Source: an uncultured Lachnospiraceae bacterium (GTDB lineage: Bacteria > Bacillota > Clostridia > Lachnospirales > Lachnospiraceae). From it: a stretch of DNA of 64,000 bases. The notes under the pieces were generated by a model. It did no database searches and was not told the origin of the DNA. It saw nothing but the letters and a program-made list of their open reading frames with translations. Of this stretch, positions 50,888 through 58,646 are shown one piece after another. The DNA is taken from NCBI GenBank assembly GCA_910586015.1, contig CAJUGJ010000017.1, forward strand, positions 19,939 through 83,938, in the 5' to 3' direction. Position 1 is the first letter of the stretch; each line of letters begins with the position of its first letter. Position numbers and translations under genes: made by a program.

Positions 50888-51229
50888 TTAAACACGAAAT
50901 TGTACACGGAAATCGTTTTTTAAACGCTGTCCACCTCTAGATTCCACATTTTTGCTGATATTTAAAACATAGGATTCATTTTGGGCATAGGGTTCAAGCG
51001 GATCAATTTCAATATAATTATCAGCAATATCATATCGGATAGAAGTTTTTAAAGGGGCATCGTTTAATGTAGTGACATATAAATTCATATTGTTGACCGT
51101 AGCAGGGTTGAGAGGAATATTAAATTTAATTCTCCAGACAAATTTTCCAGTGCGAAATTTTAGATTTTGCTTAACCAATTTTTCAGCACCATTTGTACCT
51201 GATTCAATATCGATGTAATTAGACGCCAT
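50888..51229 (-). CDS. Small Ig-like domain protein
   Basis: A 113-residue beta-rich protein. VWRIKFNIPLNPATVNNMNL, then YVTTLNDAPLKTSIRYD and the end NDFRVQFRV fit an SbsA-type bacterial Ig-like domain. There is no signal peptide, so unlike most such domains it would be cytosolic. The gene is preceded on the same strand by the structured RNA at 51263-51394, with only ~33 bases between, so that RNA may be its leader. Its role is unknown. Confidence 0.65.
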   Translation of the reverse strand: MASNYIDIESGTNGAEKLVKQNLKFRTGKFVWRIKFNIPLNPATVNNMNLYVTTLNDAPLKTSIRYDIADNYIEIDPLEPYAQNESYVLNISKNVESRGGQRLKNDFRVQFRV

Positions 51230-51262
51230 AGTATCAACTCACTTTCGTTGAGGTATTAATTT

Positions 51263-51394
51263 GTTTCAATCCTCTCGCGGCAGTTAAGAGCAAGACAATG
51301 ATGTGGATTGCTTCATAGCAGTAGGGGATACCGCTTTCGCTCTGCCCGCTGCTGTCGTTATACTTGTTCCTAGCAATTCCTCTTGCTGTTAATT
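51263..51394 (-). ncRNA. Structured RNA element, copy A
   Basis: A 132-nt element on the minus strand, repeated as copy B at 58203-58352. Stem 1 pairs TTAACAGCAAG with CTTGCTCTTAA. Inside it are ACAAGTATAACGACAGCAGC, the GCAGAGCGAAAGCGGTATCC arm and GAAGCAATCCACATC. GGATTG after stem 1 can pair with CAATCC inside it (pseudoknot). The class is not certain; 6S-like or raiA-like RNA are candidates. Confidence 0.6.
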
Positions 51395-51596
51395 ATATCA
51401 TATCTTTATAAAAAATAATAGTAGTTCTCAAAAATGTTTTATTGCTAAAAATCCGAAAGAATGTTCTGGTTGCAGAATTCTCATTTTCCGCGTAAAATAG
51501 ATATAATGGGGAAGTAGTAGTGCCAGATTGATTGCCTGTTCTTAAGATGGTTTCAAAGATTTGGGTTTTCTGTAGATAAAGAACGGAGAAAAGATA

Positions 51597-52115
51597 ATGG
51601 AAAGTAAAAGAGATAATCTGATTTTAATTGGTATGCCAGGTTGTGGAAAAAGTACAGTCGGAGTAGTGCTTGCAAAAGTACTTGGATTTCAGTTTATGGA
51701 TTCTGATCTTTTAATTCAAGAACAGGAATCAAGATTATTAAAGGATATTATTGCAGAGGATGGATTAGAGAGATTTTTAGAAATTGAAGATTGTGTCAAT
51801 GCTCAAATTGACTGTGAACATACCATAATCGCAACAGGGGGAAGTGTGATTTATGGTTTAAAAGCTATGCAGCATTTAAGACAGATAGGCACAGTGATCT
51901 ATTTAAAATTAAGTTGTGAAGCAATTTCAGAGCGATTGGGAGATCTGAATGAGCGGGGTGTTGCTCTAAAACAGGGACAGGATTTATATTCACTTTATGA
52001 GGAAAGATGTCCTCTTTATGAGAAATATGCCCATATAACAATAGATGCTGAAGAAAAAAGTATTCGGGAAATGACAGAACTCATTATTTGTGAATTGACG
52101 CGGGGAATAGAGTAA
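51597..52115 (+). CDS. aroK: Shikimate kinase
   Basis: A 172-residue kinase that phosphorylates shikimate at the 3-OH on the path to chorismate. The P-loop is LIGMPGCGKSTVGVVLAKVL (~residues 11-30), the substrate residues are in FMDSDLLIQEQE (~33) and TGGSVIYGLKAM, and the later R/lid region is LNERGVALKQGQD. It has an upstream promoter (TTGCAG, 17 bases, TAAAAT near 51471-51499) and an AACGGAGAAAAG site. No other aro gene is adjacent. Confidence 0.88.
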   Translation: MESKRDNLILIGMPGCGKSTVGVVLAKVLGFQFMDSDLLIQEQESRLLKDIIAEDGLERFLEIEDCVNAQIDCEHTIIATGGSVIYGLKAMQHLRQIGTVIYLKLSCEAISERLGDLNERGVALKQGQDLYSLYEERCPLYEKYAHITIDAEEKSIREMTELIICELTRGIE

Positions 52116-52127
52116 ATTTCATAGGAT

Positions 52128-52182
52128 GCCTTGTATTTTTGACGGTAGAAGTCTAAGAACCGCTAAAATACAGGCATTTTCA
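52128..52182 (+). terminator. Hairpin terminator after aroK
   Basis: TGCCTTGTATTTT and AAAATACAGGCA pair around a loop of ~25 bases, followed by TTTTC. Confidence 0.7.
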
Positions 52183-52195
52183 ATGTAAAAAAAGA

Positions 52196-52223
52196 TTTAC
52201 AAATACAAACTTTGTGTTATAAT
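52196..52223 (+). promoter_or_regulatory. Promoter of murA
   Basis: TTTACA (52196-52201), 16 bases, TATAAT (52218-52223). The ~145-base leader that follows contains a small hairpin CGGACA/TGTCCG around 52310-52330, of unknown meaning. Confidence 0.65.
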
Positions 52224-52372
52224 CTATATGCAGCGTTAGGATAAAAGACAAAGCATAATAATCCGGTTTCAAGTTTGAATGAAAAAATAGATTATACATA
52301 AATAGGGAACGGACACCGCGGCTGTCCGTAGGATATAATAAAAGCCGGAATTTTGATAAATCGAGGTGTGCG

Positions 52373-53671
52373 ATGGAGCAATATATTATAAAAGGCGGGA
52401 AGGCACTTGCAGGAGAGGTAACAATTGGAGGAGCAAAAAATGCAGCATTGGGAATTTTAGCTGCAGCAGTTATGACAGATGAACCAGTAGTAATAGAAAA
52501 TCTTCCGGATATTCGAGATATTAATGTAATGTTACAGACAATGGAGAATATAGGGGCAAAGGTAGAACGATTGGATCGACATTCTGTTCGGATGTGCAGT
52601 GGAAATATTAGTTGTATGAATGTGGAGAATGAGTATATTCGAAAAATTCGTGGCTCTTATTATTTAATTGGGGCATTACTTGGAAAGTATAAACAGGCAC
52701 AAGTGGCACTTCCGGGTGGATGTAATATTGGAAGTCGTCCTATTGATCAGCATATTAAAGGATTTGAGGCTCTTGGAGCAGTAGTAAAAATTCAGTATGG
52801 TTTAATTCAGGCAGAGGCAAAACATCTGACAGGAAGCCATATTTATTTTGATATGGTAACAGTTGGAGCTACGATTAATGTTATGTTAGCAGCAGTTTTA
52901 GCAGAAGGATTGACAATTCTTGAAAATGCAGCAAAAGAGCCACATATTGTAGATGTTGCTAACTTTTTAAATAGCATGGGAGCAAATATCAAAGGGGCAG
53001 GAACTGATGTCATTCGAATCAAAGGCGTACCAAAATTACATGGTAGTACCTATTCTATTATTCCAGATCAAATTGAAGCAGGTACATTTATGTTGGTAGC
53101 TGCTGCAACAAAGGGAGATGTTACAATTAAAAATGTAATTCCAAAACATTTAGAGGCAATTACTGCAAAATTAGAAGAAATAGGGGTTCAGGTAGAAGAA
53201 TTTGATGATTCTATTCGTGTAGTAGCAACAAAACGGTTAGGTCATACTCAAGTTAAAACGCTTCCCTATCCGGGATTTCCAACGGATATGCAGCCACAGA
53301 TCTCTACTCTTCTTGTGATTTCGGAGGGAACAAGTATTGTAACAGAAGGAGTCTTTGAAAATCGTTTTAAGTATGTAGATGAATTGGCAAAAATGGGGGC
53401 TTCTATAAGGGTAGAAGGGACTACTGCGATTATTGATGGGGTAGATCTTTTAACTGGAGCAATTGTGAGTGCTCCCGATCTGCGTGCAGGAGCGGCACTT
53501 GTCATTGCGGGATTAGTGGCAGAAGGATATACTGTAGTGGAACAAGTAGAGTATATAGAACGCGGATATGAGGATTTTGAAAGTAAACTTTGTGAATTGG
53601 GCGCTGTTATGGAAAAGATAGATGCAAATGATGAAAAAGCAGTAAGAAAGTTTAAACTAAAGGCTTGTTAA
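52373..53671 (+). CDS. murA: UDP-N-acetylglucosamine 1-carboxyvinyltransferase
   Basis: A 432-residue EPSP-synthase-fold enzyme for the first committed step of peptidoglycan synthesis. IIKGGKALAGEVTIGGAKNA at the start contains the catalytic Lys-Asn pair. PGGCNIGSRPIDQHIKGFEA (~residues 112-131) has the Cys that fosfomycin modifies. QIEAGTFMLVAAATKGDVTI and PYPGFPTDMQPQISTLLVIS are further conserved parts. Clostridia often carry two versions, MurA1 and MurA2/MurZ; this reading does not say which. The start follows TCGAGGTGTG. Confidence 0.92.
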   Translation: MEQYIIKGGKALAGEVTIGGAKNAALGILAAAVMTDEPVVIENLPDIRDINVMLQTMENIGAKVERLDRHSVRMCSGNISCMNVENEYIRKIRGSYYLIGALLGKYKQAQVALPGGCNIGSRPIDQHIKGFEALGAVVKIQYGLIQAEAKHLTGSHIYFDMVTVGATINVMLAAVLAEGLTILENAAKEPHIVDVANFLNSMGANIKGAGTDVIRIKGVPKLHGSTYSIIPDQIEAGTFMLVAAATKGDVTIKNVIPKHLEAITAKLEEIGVQVEEFDDSIRVVATKRLGHTQVKTLPYPGFPTDMQPQISTLLVISEGTSIVTEGVFENRFKYVDELAKMGASIRVEGTTAIIDGVDLLTGAIVSAPDLRAGAALVIAGLVAEGYTVVEQVEYIERGYEDFESKLCELGAVMEKIDANDEKAVRKFKLKAC

Positions 53672-53684
53672 AATAGAAAAAGTG

Positions 53685-53728
53685 AAAAGAACGAAGTTTT
53701 CAAATATAGAAAACTTCGTTCTTTTTTC
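53685..53728. terminator. Bidirectional terminator between murA and the HD-GYP gene
   Basis: AAAAGAACGAAGTTTTC (53685-53701) pairs perfectly with GAAAACTTCGTTCTTTT around a 7-base loop, followed by T. It serves both convergent genes. Confidence 0.9.
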
Positions 53729-53751
53729 TGTATTTAAAAATAGATGTAAAA

Positions 53752-54840
53752 TTATAGGATTGCCTCTATAAATAAATCGTTTTCTTTGGAAAGATCAATA
53801 TATTGATTGCCACATTCTATGACTGGTCTAGACATATTATTTCTGTCCATCATAATAATTGTTCCTTTCCTCTGATCATTTAAACGAACACGATAGCCCA
53901 AATAGGTAGAATTTACATGATCTAAAAATGTCATAATATATTTTGGATCAAATTTAATTAGACCTTCTGATTGAAAAACATGAATAACCTCAAAAGGACA
54001 AAGAGGTCCACGATAAACACGTGCAGAAGTCATTGCATCATAAACATCAGCGATCATTACAACTTTTGCCATCTGATCGATCTGATCACTCTTAATACCC
54101 ATTGGATATCCACTACCGTCACAACGCTCATGGTGCATCATAGCAGCCATCTGTATATGAATATTTAGATGTTTTTCGCGAAGAACATTATATCCTTTTA
54201 AAGTATGTAGTTTAACAGTTTCATATTCTTCGGCTGAAAGTACACCAGGTTTTGAGATCAGTTCTTTTGGAGTTAAAATCTTTCCAACATCATGTAGTAA
54301 TCCACATAAAGTAACAGTGTCAAGATCTTTTCTAGTAAAATGCAGCCACCTTCCTAAAATATTACAAATCAGAGCTACATTTACACTATGTACATAAGTT
54401 TCATCATCATATTCTCTCATACAATGTAGCATATCAAACATATGTATGCCATTTCTAACGTTATTCAATACATTTCCAACATCATTAAGAAGTTCATCTG
54501 TATCAATTTCTTTTGATTGGTCTACAATAATATCATTTAGTTTAGATTTAAATTGCTCGGAAGTATTAACAAGATTTTCATTAAACTGTTTAAATTCAAT
54601 TGTATTTTTTACTTGTTCTGAATAGGTTTCTCGAATAAATGGGGCCGGCGAGATACCATTTGAATTTTCTGCTAAGGAAATAAGAACGTTTTTAATAGAA
54701 TAAAATTTCAAACGGGTAATCATTTTATCCGTTAAGCTTGTGCCAGCAGAAATAATAAGCTGGTTATTGAAAGTATAAACATCATCTGCAACTATCATGC
54801 CAGGAGCTGCTTGGCTAGTAGGTATTCTTTGGGTTTTCAT
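53752..54840 (-). CDS. HD-GYP domain protein (c-di-GMP phosphodiesterase type)
   Basis: A 362-residue protein; the ATG at 54840 follows GGGGAGAGGT. The HD-GYP hallmarks are LCGLLHDVGKILTPKELI (HD), ETVKLHTLKGYNVL, and MMHHERCDGSGYPMGIKSDQ (the GYP signature). The N-terminal part (~10-80) is a small beta domain (DDVYTFNNQLIISAGTSLTD). A c-di-GMP phosphodiesterase cleaving to GMP is likely. No membrane or receiver domain is present. It may regulate motility or adhesion. Confidence 0.88.
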   Translation of the reverse strand: MKTQRIPTSQAAPGMIVADDVYTFNNQLIISAGTSLTDKMITRLKFYSIKNVLISLAENSNGISPAPFIRETYSEQVKNTIEFKQFNENLVNTSEQFKSKLNDIIVDQSKEIDTDELLNDVGNVLNNVRNGIHMFDMLHCMREYDDETYVHSVNVALICNILGRWLHFTRKDLDTVTLCGLLHDVGKILTPKELISKPGVLSAEEYETVKLHTLKGYNVLREKHLNIHIQMAAMMHHERCDGSGYPMGIKSDQIDQMAKVVMIADVYDAMTSARVYRGPLCPFEVIHVFQSEGLIKFDPKYIMTFLDHVNSTYLGYRVRLNDQRKGTIIMMDRNNMSRPVIECGNQYIDLSKENDLFIEAIL

Positions 54841-54983
54841 GTTGTACCTCTCCCCTCGTCTGATAAATATAAATAGTATCTTTAAGTAAATTATAGTGAA
54901 TTCAGAATAGAAAGTCAATGTACTGAAAAAAGAAATTATAAGAAAGTTATCGGATAGAATATAAAAAAATATGATATTTAGAC

Positions 54984-55030
54984 TTGACAGAAACAAAAAT
55001 TAGGAGTAATATACCCTATAGGGGTATATT
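54984..55030 (+). promoter_or_regulatory. CsoR-type operator in the copA promoter
   Basis: TTGACA (54984-54989), 17 bases, TAATAT (55007-55012). The palindrome ATATACCCTATAGGGGTATAT (55009-55029), read as ATACCC-TATA-GGGGTAT, fits the CsoR operator and overlaps the -10 and start of transcription. CsoR is encoded two genes downstream, so copper derepression is inferred. Confidence 0.85.
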
Positions 55031-55079
55031 ACTTGGCTAAGAACAAGCACAATATTATATATAGAAATGGAGCAATTCA

Positions 55080-57338
55080 ATGAAAGAGGAAATTTATAAA
55101 ATTGAGGGAATGTCTTGTGCTGCGTGTAGTAGTGCAGTAGAACGTGTTACTAGACGTCTTCCGGGGGTAATAAAAAGTGATGTTAATTTAACAACAGGAC
55201 GAATGGATATTGTATATGATGAAGCACAGGTACTTCCTGAAACGATTATGGCAAAGGTAGAAAAGGCAGGTTTTGGAATCAGTCTTGCCATAGAAAGTAA
55301 AAAAGAACGTCAAAAGGAAGAAAAGGAGAAAGAGGAAAGTTTAAAAGAAGCAAAACATCGTTTGACTTGGGCTATTTTATTTGCTGTTCCATTACTGTAT
55401 TTAGCAATGGGACATATGCTTCCATTTGAACTTCCACTTCCAAAAATAATTCAGATGGAAATTCATCCACTACGATTTGCAGTATTACAATTAATTCTTA
55501 CACTTCCCGTTCTTTACTTTGGAAGAAATTTTTATATCAAAGGATTTCACACATTAATTCGCAAGAATCCCAATATGGATTCTTTGGTTGCAATTGGAAC
55601 TTCAGCAGCTTTCCTCTATAGTCTTGTTATGACAATAATGATTCCTTCTGATCCACATAAAGTACATTCTTTATATTATGAATCAGCAGCTGTAGTAGTT
55701 ACATTGGTTATGTTAGGAAAATATTTAGAAAAAAGAAGTAAGGGAAAAACTTCAGAAGCAATTAAAAAGTTGATGGAATTAGCTCCAGATACAGCAATTC
55801 TTTTAGTAGATGGTGAGGAAAGGGAAGTACCTTCTGAAACACTTCGTATAGGAGATATTGTGCGAGTAAAGGCGGGAATGAAAGTACCTGTAGATGGTAT
55901 TATAGCCAGTGGAAGTAGTAGTGTAGATGAGTCTATGCTAACAGGTGAGAGTATTCCTGTAGAAAAAACAGTGGGAAGTGAAGTGATAGGCGGAAGCTTA
56001 AATTTTGAAGGAATGTTTCAAATGGAGGTAACACGAACCGGAAATGAAACAACATTATCTAAAATTGTAAAATTGATGGAAGAAGCGCAAGGAAAAAAAG
56101 CTCCTATTTCTAAAGTAGCAGATCAGGTAGCAGGATATTTTGTTCCTGCTGTGATGGGGATTGCTTTGGTAGCTGCTTTCATATGGCTTCTTACAGGGCA
56201 TGGAATTGCATTTGCAATTAATATTTTTGTCTCTGTTCTTGTAATTGCTTGTCCATGTGCCCTTGGATTAGCAACGCCAACAGCAATTATGGTAGGAACT
56301 GGACTTGCAGCAAGTCATGGAATTTTAATTAAAAGTGGAGAGGCGTTAGAATTAACCCATAAAGTAGATGCAGTTGTTTTAGATAAGACTGGAACAATTA
56401 CAGAGGGAAAACCACGTGTAATGGAGATTATTTCTGAAACATATTCTCAAACTGAATTGATTCAAATAGCAGCAGCAGCAGAAACAGGAAGTGAACATCC
56501 ACTTGCACTTGCTATAGTAAGAGAAGCACAAGAAAGAAATGTCTTAGAACAAAACTTAGTAGAGGAATTTAAAAACCTTTCAGGGATGGGAGCTTGTGCT
56601 ACTTTGACTACAGGACAGGAAGTTCAAGTCGGGAACCGTAAATTGTTGGATCATTTGGGAATTTCTTTAGAGCAAACAAAACAGGATTTTTTTGCGGGAG
56701 AAGCACAAAAACTTGCTGCAAAAGGTCAGACACCGATGTTTGTTGTAATCGAGAGAAAGTTAGAAGGTATTATTAGTGTAGCAGATGCTATGAAAGAAAG
56801 CAGCCAAAAAGCAGTGGATTCTTTAAAACAACTCGGTTTAAAGGTATATATGCTCACAGGAGACAATAGATTGACCGCAGAGTATATTGGACAACAAGCA
56901 CATGTAGATGAAGTAATTGCAGAGGTACTTCCAGAAGAAAAAGCAGCGGCAGTAGAGACTTTACAAAAACAAGGGAAAAAGGTAATGATGGTTGGAGATG
57001 GAATCAATGATGCCCCTGCATTAGTTCAGGCAGATATTGGAATGGCAATTGGAAATGGAAGTGATATTGCTATTGATTCGGCAGATATTGTGTTAATGCG
57101 TTCGGATTTAATGGATGTATATAAGGCAGTCCATTTAAGCAAACTTACTATTCGTAATATCAAACAAAATCTGTTTTGGGCATTTTTCTATAACTCCATT
57201 GGAATTCCAGTTGCGGCAGGACTTCTATATCCAATTAATAGTACACTGCTTAGTCCTATGATTGGAGGATTTGCAATGTCACTAAGTTCTGTTTTTGTAG
57301 TAGGCAATGCCCTGAGATTACGTAGAGCAAAATTGTAA
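55080..57338 (+). CDS. copA: Copper-exporting P1B-type ATPase
   Basis: A 752-residue copper efflux ATPase. The N-terminal HMA domain has the metal motif GMSCAACSSAV (~9-19). Eight membrane helices are present, with the transmembrane CPC in VIACPCALGLATPTA (~390). The phosphorylation site is LDKTGTITEGKP (~435), and the ATP-binding part has HPLALA (SEHPLA) and GDGINDAPALVQADIGMAIG. The end is NSIGIPVAAGLL. It is in one transcript with csoR and copZ behind the CsoR-type operator. Confidence 0.93.
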   Translation: MKEEIYKIEGMSCAACSSAVERVTRRLPGVIKSDVNLTTGRMDIVYDEAQVLPETIMAKVEKAGFGISLAIESKKERQKEEKEKEESLKEAKHRLTWAILFAVPLLYLAMGHMLPFELPLPKIIQMEIHPLRFAVLQLILTLPVLYFGRNFYIKGFHTLIRKNPNMDSLVAIGTSAAFLYSLVMTIMIPSDPHKVHSLYYESAAVVVTLVMLGKYLEKRSKGKTSEAIKKLMELAPDTAILLVDGEEREVPSETLRIGDIVRVKAGMKVPVDGIIASGSSSVDESMLTGESIPVEKTVGSEVIGGSLNFEGMFQMEVTRTGNETTLSKIVKLMEEAQGKKAPISKVADQVAGYFVPAVMGIALVAAFIWLLTGHGIAFAINIFVSVLVIACPCALGLATPTAIMVGTGLAASHGILIKSGEALELTHKVDAVVLDKTGTITEGKPRVMEIISETYSQTELIQIAAAAETGSEHPLALAIVREAQERNVLEQNLVEEFKNLSGMGACATLTTGQEVQVGNRKLLDHLGISLEQTKQDFFAGEAQKLAAKGQTPMFVVIERKLEGIISVADAMKESSQKAVDSLKQLGLKVYMLTGDNRLTAEYIGQQAHVDEVIAEVLPEEKAAAVETLQKQGKKVMMVGDGINDAPALVQADIGMAIGNGSDIAIDSADIVLMRSDLMDVYKAVHLSKLTIRNIKQNLFWAFFYNSIGIPVAAGLLYPINSTLLSPMIGGFAMSLSSVFVVGNALRLRRAKL

Positions 57339-57387
57339 GGCTGGTTTATTTTTATAGAAGAAATAACCTAGTGCAAAAAGCACAGAA

Positions 57388-57729
57388 ATGAGACTGAATA
57401 TGGATAAAAAGGAAGAAAATTTAGAAGAATTAGAATGTATACAAATAAGTTCACGAAAAAAACATCGAAAGGAAGAAGAGATAAAAGATTTAATTCACCG
57501 CTTAAATCGAATGGAAGGACAGATTCGAGGAATTCGTAAAATGGTAGAAGAAGATTGTTATTGTGTAGATGTTTTAACTCAGGTATCCGCAGTACAATCG
57601 GCATTGAATTCTTTTTCTAGAAATGTACTTGGAAATCATATAAAAACTTGTGTAGTGGATGATATACAAAAGGGAAAAGAAGAGGCAATCGATGAATTAT
57701 TAGAACTACTCAGAAAATTTATAAAATAA
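57388..57729 (+). CDS. csoR: CsoR-family copper-sensing repressor
   Basis: A 113-residue four-helix regulator. The copper ligands are found in EEDCYCVDVL (Cys) and GNHIKTCVV (His, Cys), the Cys-His-Cys set of CsoR. The IHRLNRMEGQIRGIRKMVEE helix is the DNA-binding face. It follows copA after ~50 bases. The leader contains GTGCAAAAAGCACAGAAATGA, related to a repeated leader sequence found at other genes. The exact start (57388 or 57400) is uncertain. Confidence 0.9.
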   Translation: MRLNMDKKEENLEELECIQISSRKKHRKEEEIKDLIHRLNRMEGQIRGIRKMVEEDCYCVDVLTQVSAVQSALNSFSRNVLGNHIKTCVVDDIQKGKEEAIDELLELLRKFIK

Positions 57730-57771
57730 TGTTGTATCTTTAAAATAAGTATGATAAATTGATAATATAGT

Positions 57772-57838
57772 AAGTTTGTGTTTGTGTGACGTCCACAAAC
57801 TTGTTCTATGAAATAAAAAGTCACACAGAAATGAGGAG
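57772..57838 (+). promoter_or_regulatory. H-type pseudoknot leader before copZ
   Basis: Stem 1 pairs AAGTTTGTG (57772-57780) with CACAAACTT (57794-57802). Stem 2 pairs GTGTGAC (57784-57790) with GTCACAC (57820-57826). The two stems interleave. GTC between the stem 2 and stem 1 strands is identical to the copy at 15.9 kb. An A-rich loop precedes the last strand, and GAGGAG follows at 57833-57838. Confidence 0.65.
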
Positions 57839-57842
57839 AATT

Positions 57843-58037
57843 ATGGCAACATTAAAAGTAAAAGAAATGTCCTGTAACCATTGTGTAGAACGTATTCATA
57901 AAGCACTTGAAGCAGTAAATATCCAACACAATGTAGATTTGGAAACGAAAACAGTCCAAATTGATGGTACACCAGAAAATGTAGCGACAGCTATCGAAGA
58001 GTTAGCAGATATTGGATTTACAGCAGAAGCAGTATAA
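57843..58037 (+). CDS. copZ: Copper chaperone CopZ (HMA domain)
   Basis: A 64-residue HMA-fold metallochaperone. The ATG at 57843 follows GAGGAGAAT. LKVKEMSCNHCVERIHKALE has the CxxC copper ligands (C11/C14 region), and the remainder (DLETKTVQIDGTPENV) follows the ferredoxin-like fold. CopZ delivers Cu(I) to CopA or to CsoR. It is third in the copper cluster. Its 5' region carries the pseudoknot, so it may be translated differently from copA and csoR. Confidence 0.88.
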   Translation: MATLKVKEMSCNHCVERIHKALEAVNIQHNVDLETKTVQIDGTPENVATAIEELADIGFTAEAV

Positions 58038-58057
58038 TACAATATGGAGGAAATCAT

Positions 58058-58132
58058 ATGGGGAAAATGCGGAGGTCAGTTTTTTTAATTGGACTGATAT
58101 ATGTTTCCCCTATGATTTTGTATAAACTTTAA
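58058..58132 (+). CDS. Possible 24-aa hydrophobic peptide
   Basis: A short frame with a strong site (TATGGAGGAAATCAT) reads MGKMRRSVFLIGLIYVSPMI, then LYKL and stop. It has a basic head and a hydrophobic tail, as in small membrane proteins. It sits 20 bases after copZ. It may be a copper-stress small membrane protein or the remnant of a longer gene. No database support is available here. Confidence 0.4.
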   Translation: MGKMRRSVFLIGLIYVSPMILYKL

Positions 58133-58202
58133 ATATCGATTGTCTTTCTTTAAAATTATAGTATTTTAGAAGTATTAGTGTTCTCAGATCGTCTACTTCA
58201 AT

Positions 58203-58352
58203 AATTAACAGCAAGGATTCCTCTTAGGTAGGGAGGAATTGCTAGGAACAATTATAACGGCAGTAGCGAGCAGAGCGAAAGCGGTATCCTCTACTGCCAT
58301 GAAACAATCTACAGAATTGTCTTGCTCTTAACTGCCGCGAGTGGATTGAAAC
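58203..58352 (+). ncRNA. Structured RNA element, copy B
   Basis: A 150-nt plus-strand copy of the element at 51263-51394, with an 18-base insertion (GATTCCTCTTAGGTAGGG) that makes a small hairpin. Stem 1 is TTAACAGCAAG/CTTGCTCTTAA, and the GGCAGTAG/CTACTGCC stem holds a GCGAAAGC loop. CAATCTAC can pair with GTGGATTG downstream of stem 1. It lies directly before the metK promoter, without a terminator in between. Confidence 0.6.
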
Positions 58353-58379
58353 AAATAAGTAGACAAGAATAAAAATTTC

Positions 58380-58408
58380 TTGACAGATTAGTCTGTATCT
58401 AGTAAAAT
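58380..58408 (+). promoter_or_regulatory. Promoter of metK
   Basis: TTGACA (58380-58385), 17 bases, TAAAAT (58403-58408), ~40 bases before the SAM riboswitch. Confidence 0.75.
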
Positions 58409-58445
58409 AAATCATATTAAAGTAAAATTGAATCGTTTTAAATTT

Positions 58446-58587
58446 CTCTTATTCCGAGTGATGGAGAGTAAAGACTCTATGAAATCACGGCAACCCCCTA
58501 TGTGGAAGGTGCCAAGTTGAGCGAGTAATCGAACAATAAGGGGATTTGATTATTTGTAGATCAGTCCGCTTAAGCGGACTTTTTTTA
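58446..58587 (+). promoter_or_regulatory. SAM-I (S-box) riboswitch with terminator
   Basis: CTTATTCCGAGTGATGGAGA at the start, then ATGAAATCACGGCAACC, GGAAGGTGCCAAGTTG and the closing AATAAG arm are the conserved S-box core. An intrinsic terminator AGTCCGCTTAAGCGGACT plus T7 (58563-58587) lies downstream. SAM should stop transcription before metK. Confidence 0.92.
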
Positions 58588-58646
58588 TTTCGATTACCAA
58601 AGGAAACTGCTGATAAACGAAATTTATAAAGAAAAGAGGCTAATGT

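Larger units (their letters stand above)
58133..58646. other. 514-bp region of RNA elements before metK
   Basis: It contains, in order, an AT-rich start, structured RNA copy B (58203-58352), the metK promoter (58380-58408) and the SAM-I riboswitch with terminator (58446-58587). No protein gene is seen in it. Confidence 0.7.

Noticed and set aside
51263..51272. GTTTCAATCC / GGATTGAAAC sequence at 51.3 and 58.3 kb resembling the end of a type I CRISPR repeat
   Set aside because: Each occurs once in its locus, with no spacers or repeat array and no cas genes. It is part of the structured RNA element and pairs with an inner segment.
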